Source of the DNA: an uncultured Victivallales bacterium
GTDB taxonomy: Bacteria; Verrucomicrobiota; Lentisphaeria; Oligosphaerales; JAFGRS01
Direction of reading: 5' to 3'
Length of the DNA stretch: 64,000 nucleotides
Assembly: GCA_903837355.1 (NCBI GenBank)
Contig: CAILUI010000246.1
Coordinates: 1 to 64,000, forward strand
Shown one piece after another: positions 1 through 8,503 of the stretch; the stretch's first letter is position 1; each line of letters begins with the position of its first letter. The notes under the pieces were generated by a model. The model did no database searches. It was not told the DNA's origin and worked only from the letters and a program-made list of their open reading frames with translations. A program made the position numbers and the translations under genes.

Positions 1-153
1 GCCCGCGACGAGCGCCGGCGCAACGCCGTGCCCCCCTATGCTCCATAGCGCGACCGCAAGGGGGCCTCGGGGGTGCCCAATGGCGATCGCAGACCCAGCC
101 GTCGGCGCCCTCGCCGGTTTCTTAGAACCGCCCTGCCGTACTCCTTCGTGGCA

Positions 154-181
154 TTGACATCAGCGCGGGGTGGTCTAACTT
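154..181 (+). promoter_or_regulatory. Candidate sigma70-type promoter for the histidine kinase
   Basis: A perfect TTGACA (154-159) is followed after 16 bases by TAACTT (176-181), a weak -10 match. The region downstream (180-205) is unusually AT-rich for this window and holds a small inverted repeat (ATCAA at 186-190, TTGAT at 199-203). The kinase start lies about 80 bases further on. Bases 1-153 hold nothing I can support. Confidence 0.4.
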
Positions 182-268
182 ATCTATCAATCGAAGGGTT
201 GATCCTGGTGGTGGGTCCATGGGGAAAACAAGGGACTCCGGCCTCACCTCCAGTACACGTGAGGTCGC

Positions 269-1966
269 ATGAGCGTGCTGCTTGCTATCCTGTCTGCCCT
301 GGGCTGGGCTGTTGCCGCGCTGCTTGCGGCGGTACTGCTCAGGCGCCGCCGCGGCTCGGTTCCCGCGGAGCCGAAGCCGTCGGCCGCGGACGACTGCAGC
401 CTCCAGGAGCGCCTGCAGCGTTTCGAGTTCATGGTTGAGAGCGCGGGTGTCGAGTGCTACCTGGTGAACGTGGACGGCTCGCTGGAGTACGCGAATCGCG
501 CGGCGGCGGCAGGTCTGGGCTACACCGTACCCGAGCTGCTGGCCCTGCGAATGCCCGACCTCGACCCGGTCCTGGGCCCGCACTTCCAGCAGCACGTCGA
601 AGCCCTGCGGCACAGCGATCTGCCGTGCTTCGAGACCGTGCACACCGCCAAGGACGGCCGCGCCGTCCCCAAGGAGCTCAAATCGGTCCTGCTCCGGTAC
701 GGCCAGCGCGAGTACGTCTGTGGCTTCGGCCAGACCATCACCGAGCGCCAGCGCGCCGAGAGCAACCGCCTCGAGCTGGAACGCCGGGTGCGGCAGACCG
801 ACCGCCTCGAGAGCCTCGCGGCCTTGGCCGGTGGCGTGGCTCACGACTTCAGCAACGCAATCACGGTCGTCCTGGGAAACCTGGAGATGGCGCTCGAAGA
901 ACTGCCCACCGGGGACTCGCCGGCGCGGATCTCCGTCGGCGAGGCGATCGCCGCCGGCCACCGTGCAGTCGGCTTGACACGGCAGATGCTGGCCTTCGCG
1001 GGCCGCAACCGCCTGCAGTTGGCGGCGCTGGAGCTGCAGCCGTTTCTCGATACCGCAATCGCCCGACTCCAGGCCTTCCTACCCGCGCCACTCACCCTGA
1101 CCCTGCAAGCCGAACCCGGCCTGCCGATCGTGATGGCCGATGAGGCTCACCTGCAGCAGGCGCTGACCAACCTGGTCACCAACGCCAGCGATGCCATGGG
1201 CGGAAACACCGGCGTCATCCGCGTCGCTGCGGCGGTGCGCCACTTCGCAGCAGCCGACCTGCAAAGCTGCCCCTTCGGTCAGCACCCGGCCGCCGGTGAG
1301 TTCGTGGTTCTCGAGGTCGCAGATACGGGCACCGGCATGGACGCCGCCACCGCCGACCACCTCTTTGAGCCGTTCTTCACAACCAAGCGTGGCGCCCGCG
1401 GCCTGGGATTGCCGATGGTCCTCGGTATCGCCAAAGGCCTCCATGGCGCGGTGCTTGTCGACAGCGCGCTGGGGAAAGGAACAACGGTCAGGCTCCTGAT
1501 TCCGGTTCCCCCCGCGGTGCCGGCCGTGGCGGCCCCCGCGGCCGCTGCCGCCACACCGACCGGCGGCCGGGCGCACACGCTCGGCACGGTGCTGATCGTC
1601 GATGACGAGGCCGCGGTCCGCAACCTGGCGGCGCGCATGGTCGAACGGATGGGCTTCAGCGTGGTCACCGCGGCGGATGGCCTGGAGGCGGTCGAAATCT
1701 TCCGTCGCCAGGGCGGCGAATTCAGCTGCGTCCTCCTCGACCTGATCATGCCCCGCCTCGACGGCATGGGCGCCTTCGCAGCACTGCGCGAGATCAAACC
1801 GGAGATCAGGATCATCCTCTGCAGCGGCTTCAGTGACCCCCTGGCAACCCAGCGGCTGCTGACCGGTGGGGCCAGCGGTTTCCTGCAGAAGCCCTTTGTC
1901 TATAGACAATTGCAGGACGCATTGGTACGGGCGGTACGGCCCCCTGCGCCGGCGCCGACCCACTGA
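269..1966 (+). CDS. Membrane-anchored hybrid sensor histidine kinase (PAS-HisKA-HATPase-REC)
   Basis: A 565-residue two-component kinase with its own receiver domain. Residues 2-24 form one hydrophobic membrane segment followed by RRRR, which places the rest in the cytoplasm. Residues ~48-160 are PAS-like. The HisKA H-box is GGVAHDFSNAITVVLGN with phospho-acceptor His192. The ATPase has an N-box with Asn301/Asn305, a G1 box DTGTGMD (352-358), LFEPFFTTK, and a G2-type GLGLPMVLGIAKG. The receiver domain (~440-555) has acidic DD at 445-446, phospho-acceptor Asp491 in LLDLIMP, and Lys541 in QKPF. The order matches hybrid kinases that pass phosphate to an unlinked HPt or regulator; none is in the window. 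GAGG at 261-264 supports this start. An AT-rich palindrome (1896-1909) lies in the receiver-domain end. The ligand is unknown, and no large extracellular sensor is present. Confidence 0.93.
   Translation: MSVLLAILSALGWAVAALLAAVLLRRRRGSVPAEPKPSAADDCSLQERLQRFEFMVESAGVECYLVNVDGSLEYANRAAAAGLGYTVPELLALRMPDLDPVLGPHFQQHVEALRHSDLPCFETVHTAKDGRAVPKELKSVLLRYGQREYVCGFGQTITERQRAESNRLELERRVRQTDRLESLAALAGGVAHDFSNAITVVLGNLEMALEELPTGDSPARISVGEAIAAGHRAVGLTRQMLAFAGRNRLQLAALELQPFLDTAIARLQAFLPAPLTLTLQAEPGLPIVMADEAHLQQALTNLVTNASDAMGGNTGVIRVAAAVRHFAAADLQSCPFGQHPAAGEFVVLEVADTGTGMDAATADHLFEPFFTTKRGARGLGLPMVLGIAKGLHGAVLVDSALGKGTTVRLLIPVPPAVPAVAAPAAAAATPTGGRAHTLGTVLIVDDEAAVRNLAARMVERMGFSVVTAADGLEAVEIFRRQGGEFSCVLLDLIMPRLDGMGAFAALREIKPEIRIILCSGFSDPLATQRLLTGGASGFLQKPFVYRQLQDALVRAVRPPAPAPTH
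1896..1909. repeat. 14-bp perfect AT-rich palindrome inside the kinase gene
   Basis: TTGTCTATAGACAA reads identically on both strands. It lies in the receiver-domain coding region with codons TAT AGA CAA TTG, which are rare in this gene. See the findings on AT-rich islands. Confidence 0.6.
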
Positions 1967-1987
1967 GGGTGCGTTGCGGAGCGGAGC

Positions 1988-2016
1988 GGACGGGGCAAGG
2001 CCCTCCCGAGCCGTCC
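1988..2016. terminator. Weak stem-loop between convergent genes
   Basis: The 59-base gap between the ends of the kinase (+) and the TIM-barrel gene (-) holds GGACGG (1988-1993) pairing with CCGTCC (2011-2016), and an overlapping inner GGGC/GCCC pair. There is no T-tract on either side, so intrinsic termination is only a possibility. Confidence 0.25.
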
Positions 2017-2025
2017 ACTGGCCGG

Positions 2026-2805
2026 TCAGAAGCCCAGGCTACGCAGGAACCGGCGGTTGTCGCGAGCCACCGCCGCGATCTCCCGCTGGGGGTGGTCTTC
2101 CTCAACCGCAATCCAGCCCGTGTAGCCGGCGGCGTCCAGCCCGCGCAGGCAGGCACCGACGTCAAAACCGCAGTTCCCCTCGGATAGATCGCAGAAACGA
2201 CTGGTCTTCCAGAAGTCCGGCCGGTGCCGATCCCAGCCCGCCTTGGGGTCGGCGGTCCAGAAGTTCTTCAGGTGAACGTGGCCGATCTGCTGGGGATAGA
2301 GCCGCAGGACCTCCATCGGGTCGCAGTTGGCGGCCTGCAGATGCCCGGTGTCGTAAAGCAGCCACAGCCCCGGCAGGCGCGGCAGCACCCGCGCACAGTC
2401 CGCGGTCGTCTCGAGAATGCAGCCGATGTGGATGTGATGGAAGGCCTTCTGACCGTACTTCGTGAACGCCGCAACCTCTGGCTCGAGGGCTCGGCAGAGG
2501 CCATCGAGTTCCGCGTCTGAGGGCTCGTGCCCCGGCTTGCGGCCGGCAGCCACCTCGGCGGCGTCGTTGCCCAGGGTGGCGTTGAAGCGGGCCTTGGTGA
2601 CCGCATCCGGCGCGCCGACGTTGAGCAGATGCAGGCCGTACTCGGCGGCGAGGCCGCCGAGGTCGACCAACTCGGCGGCCGTGGTCGCGCTGAAGCCCTC
2701 GACGCCGTCGTAGCCCGCGTCCTTGACGATCTCCATGACCCGGCGCGGGTCCTGCACGACCTCGCGCGGCCAGCCACACAGATGCGCAGCGATGCGGAAT
2801 GCCAT
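2026..2805 (-). CDS. Sugar phosphate isomerase/epimerase family TIM-barrel protein
   Basis: A 259-residue protein of the xylose-isomerase-like AP-endonuclease-2 superfamily. The start at 2805 (MAFRIAAHLCGW) is chosen over an upstream ATG because an AGGGA ribosome site precedes it and the upstream extension is proline/arginine-rich non-coding-like sequence. Family strand motifs are visible: HHIHIG, LLYDTGHLQAA (metal-ligand Asp and His), IGHVHLKNF, and GWIAVEED near the C-terminus (metal-ligand Glu). Members isomerise or epimerise sugars and inositol derivatives using a divalent metal; the substrate cannot be read here. No signal peptide is present, so it is cytoplasmic. It is the last gene of a leftward unit, 79 bases after the URO-D family gene. 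Confidence 0.85.
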   Translation of the reverse strand: MAFRIAAHLCGWPREVVQDPRRVMEIVKDAGYDGVEGFSATTAAELVDLGGLAAEYGLHLLNVGAPDAVTKARFNATLGNDAAEVAAGRKPGHEPSDAELDGLCRALEPEVAAFTKYGQKAFHHIHIGCILETTADCARVLPRLPGLWLLYDTGHLQAANCDPMEVLRLYPQQIGHVHLKNFWTADPKAGWDRHRPDFWKTSRFCDLSEGNCGFDVGACLRGLDAAGYTGWIAVEEDHPQREIAAVARDNRRFLRSLGF

Positions 2806-2884
2806 AGCCTGTCCCTTTCGTTGCTCGTTCGCGCCGCCGCTCACTCCCGACGGCGCTCGGGCTGGAGCAGGGCGCAGGTGTCGC

Positions 2885-3949
2885 TCAACCGCCGTAGTGG
2901 CCGTACGCCCTAACCGTGTCCGCCATGGCCAGCACGTTCGCCACCGGGGTCTCCTCCAGGATGGTATCGTGGCTGGCTCCGGCAATGTACCCGCCGCCCG
3001 GCATCATCACCGCCAGTACGGCGCGCGTGTCGCGGGCGACGGAGTCCGGCGTGCCCTCGATCAGCGTGTGCTGCGAGTCGATGGCGCCGTTGAAAACCAG
3101 GTGCCGACCGAAACGGGCTTTGAGCACGGACAGATCCATACCGGCGCAGCAAGGCTGGACGGCGTGAACCGCGTCGAGTCCGGCCGCCACCAGCGCCGGC
3201 AGCAAGGGCAGGAAACCCCCGCAGCAATGCATCTGGACCTTCAGGCCGTAGCCGTGCCCAAGGTCGATGAGGCGCCCGAGGTGGGGCAGCAGGAAGCGCT
3301 CGAAGAGCTGGGGTCCAATCAGGGGCCCGGTCTGGCTGCCCAGATCGTTGCCGATGAAGAAGATATCGATGAGATCGGCGGCCTCTTCGAAAATCCGGCG
3401 GCTGCTCTCCGCGTAGACGTCGACCAGGTGTTGCAGCAGCGCGTCCACCAACTCCGGGGCATCGAGCATATGCAGGCAAAGCGTCTCCATGCCGAAGAGG
3501 TCGATGGCGTCGTGCCAGAAGGGCGACCAGTCGCCCCCGAGCACCGCATACCGACCCGCCCAGGCCCGCGCCTCCTGACGCAGGTTCGAGACGTCGACGC
3601 AGGCAGCATCCGGCCACGGGTAGTCGTGGATCGCCTGCACGGTGGTGGCCTGCGCCAGCGGGTGCGCCAGCGGCTGGCCATAGCCCAGGCCCTGGCGGTC
3701 GACCCCGAACAGCGTCCGGCAGGTCGCGCCGGCGGGCAGGTCCGGCGTCGGCAGCCGGTAGGGCGCCCGCAGGCGGCGGAAATCGTCCCCCAGCCGCAGT
3801 CGTAGCCCCTCATCGTCCAGGCGCAACTCGCGGCAGGCCTTGCCGGCGAACTCGGCCGACAAACCAAACCAGAGCGGCACGCGGTCTGGCTCCTGGTGCG
3901 CAAAAACGGCCCGGACACGGTCACGCGACGAGAGCAGCGAGTGCGCCAT
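2885..3949 (-). CDS. URO-D family protein, probable corrinoid/cobamide methyltransferase type
   Basis: A 354-residue uroporphyrinogen decarboxylase superfamily protein. The N-terminus (SSRDRVRAVFAHQEPDRVP) is the usual opening of the methyltransferase branch (MtaA/MtbA-like) rather than of haem-pathway HemE. A probable zinc site is HCCGG (His241, Cys242/243) with Cys267-Cys268 downstream, resembling the H-x-C...C zinc site of methylcobamide:thiol methyltransferases. The acceptor and methyl donor are unknown, and no corrinoid protein is encoded in the window. It starts 14 bases after the channel gene, and its AGGGGGG ribosome site abuts that gene's stop, so co-translation is likely. HemE itself cannot be excluded but is less likely given the Cys/His cluster. 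Confidence 0.8.
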   Translation of the reverse strand: MAHSLLSSRDRVRAVFAHQEPDRVPLWFGLSAEFAGKACRELRLDDEGLRLRLGDDFRRLRAPYRLPTPDLPAGATCRTLFGVDRQGLGYGQPLAHPLAQATTVQAIHDYPWPDAACVDVSNLRQEARAWAGRYAVLGGDWSPFWHDAIDLFGMETLCLHMLDAPELVDALLQHLVDVYAESSRRIFEEAADLIDIFFIGNDLGSQTGPLIGPQLFERFLLPHLGRLIDLGHGYGLKVQMHCCGGFLPLLPALVAAGLDAVHAVQPCCAGMDLSVLKARFGRHLVFNGAIDSQHTLIEGTPDSVARDTRAVLAVMMPGGGYIAGASHDTILEETPVANVLAMADTVRAYGHYGG

Positions 3950-3963
3950 GGAGCACCCCCCTG

Positions 3964-5223
3964 TCAGACCACGGAGATCGGGCCCGCCAGTTCCGCGGTG
4001 GGCTCCTGCTGAACCACGACCGGGACGATCTTCCAGCCCAGCTTGCGGCAGGCCAGGAAACGCTTGTGGCCCGCGATCACGCGGTAGCGGCCACCCGCGA
4101 GCGGCGTGACGATGATCGGCTGCAGCAGGCCACGCTCCTGGATATTCTGCGCCAACTTCTCGGATTCGGCCTCGTACTCCGGCGTGTTGAGGAACTCCAG
4201 ACCCTCCTCGTCCACGGCAGTGGTCGGGATCTCGATCATCTGCGTGTCCGAAGCGGGGAGATGGCCACGCATCATGCCGTCGGTGCTCTTGCGGAACGAG
4301 TAGACAAAGGGAATGGCCCAGTCGACCTTGGGGTTGTGCTGCACGGCCTTGAAGATGTGCCGGACGATCTCATGGGTGATGCGCGGCCGGTCCTTGGCCA
4401 TGGTCATGTAGCGCAGGCGCATGAGGATGCCGTAATCCCACATGTCAGAGCGGATGTAGGGCTTGTCGCCGGTTTCCTTGATAATCTCCGCGGTTACCGA
4501 ATGGGCGGCCTCCAGCATCACCTTCTCCGTGGCATCCCAGTCCGAATCGTAGGTGATGCGGATCACCACCTCGTCGAGAATGAAGGCCGCCTGGGCCTTC
4601 GGCGTGTAGTTGATCGCCACCTGGCTGAACAGCATGGCGTTGGGGATCAGGATGTCGCGACCGATGGCCTCCTCGCTGCCAATCGAACCGCCGACCTGGT
4701 CCATCACCGTGTACATCAGGCCCACATGTTTGACGTCGCCCACCAGACCCAGCGAGGAGAAGAAAACGCGGTCGCCGATGCGGAAGGGCCGCTTCAGCGT
4801 CACCAGTACCCAGGCGGCGACACCGCTGACCGGGGACTGCAGCGACCAGCCCAGGAGCATCCCCGCAAAACCCGCCGCCATGGCGCCGATGGCCTGCAGG
4901 CGTCCAAGCGAGTAGACGAAAGCGCCGATGACCACCAGGATGGTCATCACCTGCAGAAAGCCGTTCAGCATCTTGATCTCGCCGGCCGGCCCCTTGCGCT
5001 GGCGGACCATGAAGATGACGGCCAGCGCGGCCAGGTGCTGGCCGGCCAGCACGGCGAAGGCCAGGCTGACGAAGTCGAGCAGGCTATGGGACTCGCTGAG
5101 GCGGACACTGAGGACGCTCTGCCCACGCAGCGCATAGGCTACGTAGGCGAGCACAGCGAAGGTCACGCACCAGACCGCCCGCCGAACCGGGGAGTCGGGT
5201 ATCTGAACCGTCTTGTCTGCCAT
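3964..5223 (-). CDS. MscS-family mechanosensitive channel fused to a C-terminal ParB-like domain
   Basis: A 419-residue protein. Four hydrophobic segments are visible (about 16-33, 49-73, 86-107, 112-143). The last is the glycine/alanine-rich pore helix of MscS channels and leads into LKRPFRIGDRV, the start of the cytoplasmic beta domain (~145-210). The alpha/beta vestibule runs to ~312. After an acidic linker (~325-355), residues ~356-405 match the ParB/Sulfiredoxin fold: LAQNIQERGLLQPIIVTP, then GRYRVIAGHKRFLACRKLG and a final VPVVV strand. GHKRFLA takes the place of the ParB GERRxRA nucleotide-binding box. The start at 5223 (MADKTVQ) is chosen because the upstream frame looks non-coding; the ribosome site is weak. 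It is the first gene of a three-gene leftward unit. The channel call is firm, the ParB-like tail likely, and any ligand gating is inference. Confidence 0.88.
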   Translation of the reverse strand: MADKTVQIPDSPVRRAVWCVTFAVLAYVAYALRGQSVLSVRLSESHSLLDFVSLAFAVLAGQHLAALAVIFMVRQRKGPAGEIKMLNGFLQVMTILVVIGAFVYSLGRLQAIGAMAAGFAGMLLGWSLQSPVSGVAAWVLVTLKRPFRIGDRVFFSSLGLVGDVKHVGLMYTVMDQVGGSIGSEEAIGRDILIPNAMLFSQVAINYTPKAQAAFILDEVVIRITYDSDWDATEKVMLEAAHSVTAEIIKETGDKPYIRSDMWDYGILMRLRYMTMAKDRPRITHEIVRHIFKAVQHNPKVDWAIPFVYSFRKSTDGMMRGHLPASDTQMIEIPTTAVDEEGLEFLNTPEYEAESEKLAQNIQERGLLQPIIVTPLAGGRYRVIAGHKRFLACRKLGWKIVPVVVQQEPTAELAGPISVV

Positions 5224-5343
5224 GGAAACTGCCCTGTTCTCTGCCGCCGCCGGCCGCGCTTGCGGCCAGACCTGATTCCGTTTGTCGTCGCTGACCGGAC
5301 ACAAGCCGTCCGGTTGGCCTCCCAACGCTGACGTGGACGCCCA

Positions 5344-5349
5344 ACTATA
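5344..5349 (-). promoter_or_regulatory. Candidate -10 element for the channel operon
   Basis: On the minus strand this reads TATAGT (5 of 6 to TATAAT), about 120 bases before the channel start, in the 241-base divergent interval 5224-5464. No convincing -35 is seen (CGGCAC at 17 bases). The same TATAGT occurs upstream of the giant gene. Confidence 0.3.
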
Positions 5350-5412
5350 GCTCCTGCACGCCCATGGTGCCGATCCTCGCGGCAGCGATTTCGGTGCCGA
5401 CGACTGGCGCCC

Positions 5413-5441
5413 TTGTGGCGGCGCCGCAGTGGCGGTATCGT
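5413..5441 (+). promoter_or_regulatory. Candidate promoter for the PmoA-HEAT gene
   Basis: TTGTGG (5413-5418), a 17-base spacer and TATCGT (5436-5441) lie 24 bases before the start codon. GAGGAG (5453-5458) is the ribosome site, 6 bases from the ATG. Confidence 0.4.
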
Positions 5442-5464
5442 GTGCTGTCCACGAGGAGTCTGCT

Positions 5465-8400
5465 ATGCTGTTGCCGGAACTGCCGCGTACGCTGTTCGTT
5501 GCGGGCTTGCTCGCCCTGCTGCCGGGATGGGTCCACCTGACGGCGGCGCAGGCCGCAAACGCCCTGCGGGTGACCGTAGACGCGGCCGGGCAGTTCCTCA
5601 TCCTTGAGGGCGACCAACCCGTATTGCGCTACAATGCCCAGCCGGTGCCCGTGCCAGCGGGCGTCTCCGGGCCCTATGCGGTCGCACGCAGTAACTACAT
5701 CCATCCGCTCTTCGGCCTGGCGGGAGAGGTGCTGACCGAAGACTACGCCAAGGACCACCCGCACCACCGTGGCCTGTACTGGGCCTGGCCCGAGGTCACC
5801 TGGAAGGGCACCACCCACGATCTCCATGCCCTGCAAGGGCTGGGCGCGCGCCTCGAGGGTAGCGTTCGCCAGCAGGCTGAGCCGCGGTCGCTGCTGCTCG
5901 AGGCGGACAATGTCTGGCTGTGGGAGGGACGCGAAGCCCTGGTGCGTGAAACCGTCGGCATCCGCGTCTTCCCGGCCGCTGGTGGGCGGCGCGGCATCGA
6001 TATCAGCCTCCGCTTCGAGGCGCTGCAACCCGGGGTCACCATCGCCCGCCGCCAGCAAGACGCCTACGGCGGGCTGAACCTGCGCTTCTCTGCCCGCGCC
6101 GGTCAGCAGCTTACCCAACACACCGGTCCGGCACGTTTCCCGGCCGCCGAGTCCTGGGGTGAACTGGCGGGGGTTCCGCCCGGCGGCCAGGGCCCCGTGG
6201 GGGTGGTGATTCTGCCCCATCCCGACAACCCGGACTATCCTCCCCAGTGGATCACCTATCCCGAGCTCAACTGGCTGCAGCCGGCCTTCCCGGCGGCCGG
6301 GACGGCCTTTGCCCTCGAGCCCGGCCAGCCCCTGACGTTGCGCTACCGCCTGGTCGTTCGTCAGGGCGAGGGACTGCAGGCCGAACCCGCGGCGCTGTGG
6401 CGCGACTTCCTCGCGGGCTGGCAGCCGCTGGCGTCCCTGGCAGACTACCGTTTCGGCCAGGACACGGCGTCCCTACGAGCCTGGGAGCGGCGCCTGTCCG
6501 CCAGTCCTGCCGCCGATCACCCGGCCATCGCGAGAGCGCTGGTGGCGGTGCTCGAGGCCGCGACGGCCAGCCCTGACCTCAAGGGCTGGGCCTGTGACCA
6601 GCTCAAACGCTACGGCGACGCCGGGGCGGTTCCGGCCCTGGTCGCCCAACTTGGCGATCCGAGCTTGGCCGCCGCCGCTGCCGCCGCCCTGGAGACCCTG
6701 CCGGACGGCGCTGTGGACGCAGCCCTGCGGCAGGTATTGCCAGACTTGCCCGCCGCCCGGCAGCCGCAGGTGATCGCGCTGCTCGGGGCCCGCCGCGACC
6801 CGGCTGCGGTGTCCATGCTGGCAGACTGCACCCGCGCGCCGGTGCCGGCGCAACACGACGCCGCGGTGACGGCACTGGGGGTGATCGGCACCCCCGCGGC
6901 CGCGACCGCGCTGACCCAGTGCCTCCGTACCCAACCTGCAGACGCGCGTGCGGCCGCCGCCGCGCTGGCCTGCGCTGACCGCCTGCTCGCCGGACCTGCC
7001 GAAACGCACGCAGATGGCTTGGCGCTGCTGCGGGTGACCCTCGAAACGGCGCCCACCGAGACCCAGCGGCAGGCGGCGCGCGCGCGGTTGGCGAGAGCCG
7101 CACCGGCGGCGGCCTTGGCGGCGGCCTTGCAGGCGGCGGCCTTGCAGGCGCTGGCCGCGGGTACGGCCAGTGACCGGCGCGGGGCAGCGCTCGTGCTGCA
7201 GGCGCTACCCGCCGCGGCGGTCACGGAGGCGCTGGCCCAGCAACTGCCGCAGTTGGCGGACGAGGCGGCGCTGGTCGCAATCGAAGTGCTGGCGACCCGA
7301 CCCGACCCCACCCTTGTCCCCGCGCTCCTGCCCCGCCTCGGCGACGCGCCCGTTGGCGCGGCGGCGGCGCGCCTGCTGGGCGTGATCGGGGAGGCGCGCT
7401 GCGTCCCGGCGCTGGCCGGGCTGGCAGTGAGCCGAGGCGAGGCCGGAGCGGCGGCCCGGCAGGCGCTGCGGTCTCTGCCGGGGCCAGACGTCGACGCGGC
7501 GATCCGCGCCTTGGCCCAGAGCCCCGAGCCCGCCCTGCGGCGCCTGGCGGCCGACCTGCTCGCCGAACGTCTGCGGGAGGCCAGTCTGGCCGACATGCTC
7601 GAGCTGGCGCAGGACCCCGACCTCGCGGTCTCGCGGCGGGCCTTCGACGTCCTGGGCGAGCGCGCCGATAGCACGCTGGTGCCGCGCTTGCTGGCGCTGC
7701 TCCCCGCGCTGCCCGAGACGCAACGGCCAGAGGCCCTCGGGGCGCTGACGCAGATCGCGCGCCGGTCCGGCGACCTGACACCGACGGTGGACGGCCTGCT
7801 GCGCCTGGCGCCGCCTGGGTCGAGCCTGCGTACCGACGTCCTCGCTTGCCTGCATGGGCTGCCGTGCGACGCCGCGGCGCTGGCCCTGCGGGAAGCCTTG
7901 GCCGCGGCCGACCCCGTGCCGGCAGAGGCCGCCGGGAGGACCCTGCTCAAATGGCCGACGACGCCGACTCCGGAACTGCTCGAAGCCGTGCGTCAGGCCC
8001 TTCCCAAGGCCCCCGAAGGGACCCTCCGGGCGGTGCTCGAGAAGGCCCTGCAACACCTGCTCCTGGCAGCGACGCGCAACCTCTGCGCGGGCCGGCCGGT
8101 GACCGCATCACACCCCTGCCAGGAGCCCTGGCGCCCGGAACTGGCGGTGGACGGCGTCATCGACACCACCTCCTACTGGAGCTGCGCGGAGTCGCCCTCG
8201 TCGCTGACGGTTGATCTCGGCGACCTCCTGCCGGTTGCCGCCGTGCGCGTGATCAACTACTGGGATGGCAGTCGCTTCTACCAGTACACCGTCGAGGGCT
8301 CCGCGGACGGCACCGCCTGGGCGCCGCTGGCTGACCTGAGCCAAAACACCACTCCGGCCAGCGCCGAGGGCACCCTGCACCGCTTCCCGGCACGTCCGGC

Positions 8401-8497
8401 GCGGTACCTCCGGGTCACCATGCTCAAGAACAGTGTCAACCCCGGCATGCACATCGTGGAAGTGCAGGCCTTCAGCCAACTGCCGGCGTCGGAGTAG
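5465..8497 (+). CDS. Exported DUF6807/PmoA-like protein with HEAT repeats and a discoidin (F5/8 type C) domain
   Basis: A 1,010-residue exported protein. The start at 5465 follows GAGGAG. Residues 1-30 are a signal peptide ending near AAQA. Residues ~32-318 match the family annotated PmoA/DUF6807, with the hallmark DHPHHRG (97-103). Despite the name, this family is not methane monooxygenase and is common in polysaccharide-degrading PVC bacteria. Residues ~330-865 are alanine/leucine-rich helical repeats of HEAT/PBS-lyase type, with recurring units such as AVPALVAQLGDPSLAAAA. Residues ~872-1010 are discoidin-like (ELAVDG, SLTVDLG, YTVEGSADG, ARYLRVTML), probably binding carbohydrate. No catalytic residues can be assigned. 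The downstream oxidoreductase starts 7 bases after the stop, so the two are probably co-translated. Confidence 0.83.
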   Translation: MLLPELPRTLFVAGLLALLPGWVHLTAAQAANALRVTVDAAGQFLILEGDQPVLRYNAQPVPVPAGVSGPYAVARSNYIHPLFGLAGEVLTEDYAKDHPHHRGLYWAWPEVTWKGTTHDLHALQGLGARLEGSVRQQAEPRSLLLEADNVWLWEGREALVRETVGIRVFPAAGGRRGIDISLRFEALQPGVTIARRQQDAYGGLNLRFSARAGQQLTQHTGPARFPAAESWGELAGVPPGGQGPVGVVILPHPDNPDYPPQWITYPELNWLQPAFPAAGTAFALEPGQPLTLRYRLVVRQGEGLQAEPAALWRDFLAGWQPLASLADYRFGQDTASLRAWERRLSASPAADHPAIARALVAVLEAATASPDLKGWACDQLKRYGDAGAVPALVAQLGDPSLAAAAAAALETLPDGAVDAALRQVLPDLPAARQPQVIALLGARRDPAAVSMLADCTRAPVPAQHDAAVTALGVIGTPAAATALTQCLRTQPADARAAAAALACADRLLAGPAETHADGLALLRVTLETAPTETQRQAARARLARAAPAAALAAALQAAALQALAAGTASDRRGAALVLQALPAAAVTEALAQQLPQLADEAALVAIEVLATRPDPTLVPALLPRLGDAPVGAAAARLLGVIGEARCVPALAGLAVSRGEAGAAARQALRSLPGPDVDAAIRALAQSPEPALRRLAADLLAERLREASLADMLELAQDPDLAVSRRAFDVLGERADSTLVPRLLALLPALPETQRPEALGALTQIARRSGDLTPTVDGLLRLAPPGSSLRTDVLACLHGLPCDAAALALREALAAADPVPAEAAGRTLLKWPTTPTPELLEAVRQALPKAPEGTLRAVLEKALQHLLLAATRNLCAGRPVTASHPCQEPWRPELAVDGVIDTTSYWSCAESPSSLTVDLGDLLPVAAVRVINYWDGSRFYQYTVEGSADGTAWAPLADLSQNTTPASAEGTLHRFPARPARYLRVTMLKNSVNPGMHIVEVQAFSQLPASE

Positions 8498-8503
8498 CTG
8501 CCC

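Noticed and set aside
73-438. A 121-codon plus-strand frame overlapping the kinase start
   Set aside because: Proline/arginine-rich with no family motif; it overlaps the well-supported kinase in another frame.
122-961. A 279-codon minus-strand frame antisense to the kinase
   Set aside because: No domain and no ribosome site; a shadow of the kinase gene.
5224-5601. N-terminal extension of the MscS-ParB gene
   Set aside because: The added 126 residues are Ser/Ala/Pro-rich and non-coding in character, and would overlap the divergent promoter and gene.
5465-8497. Methane monooxygenase subunit, as the family name PmoA could suggest
   Set aside because: The protein is a soluble exported DUF6807-type protein with HEAT repeats and lacks the membrane helices of particulate methane monooxygenase.
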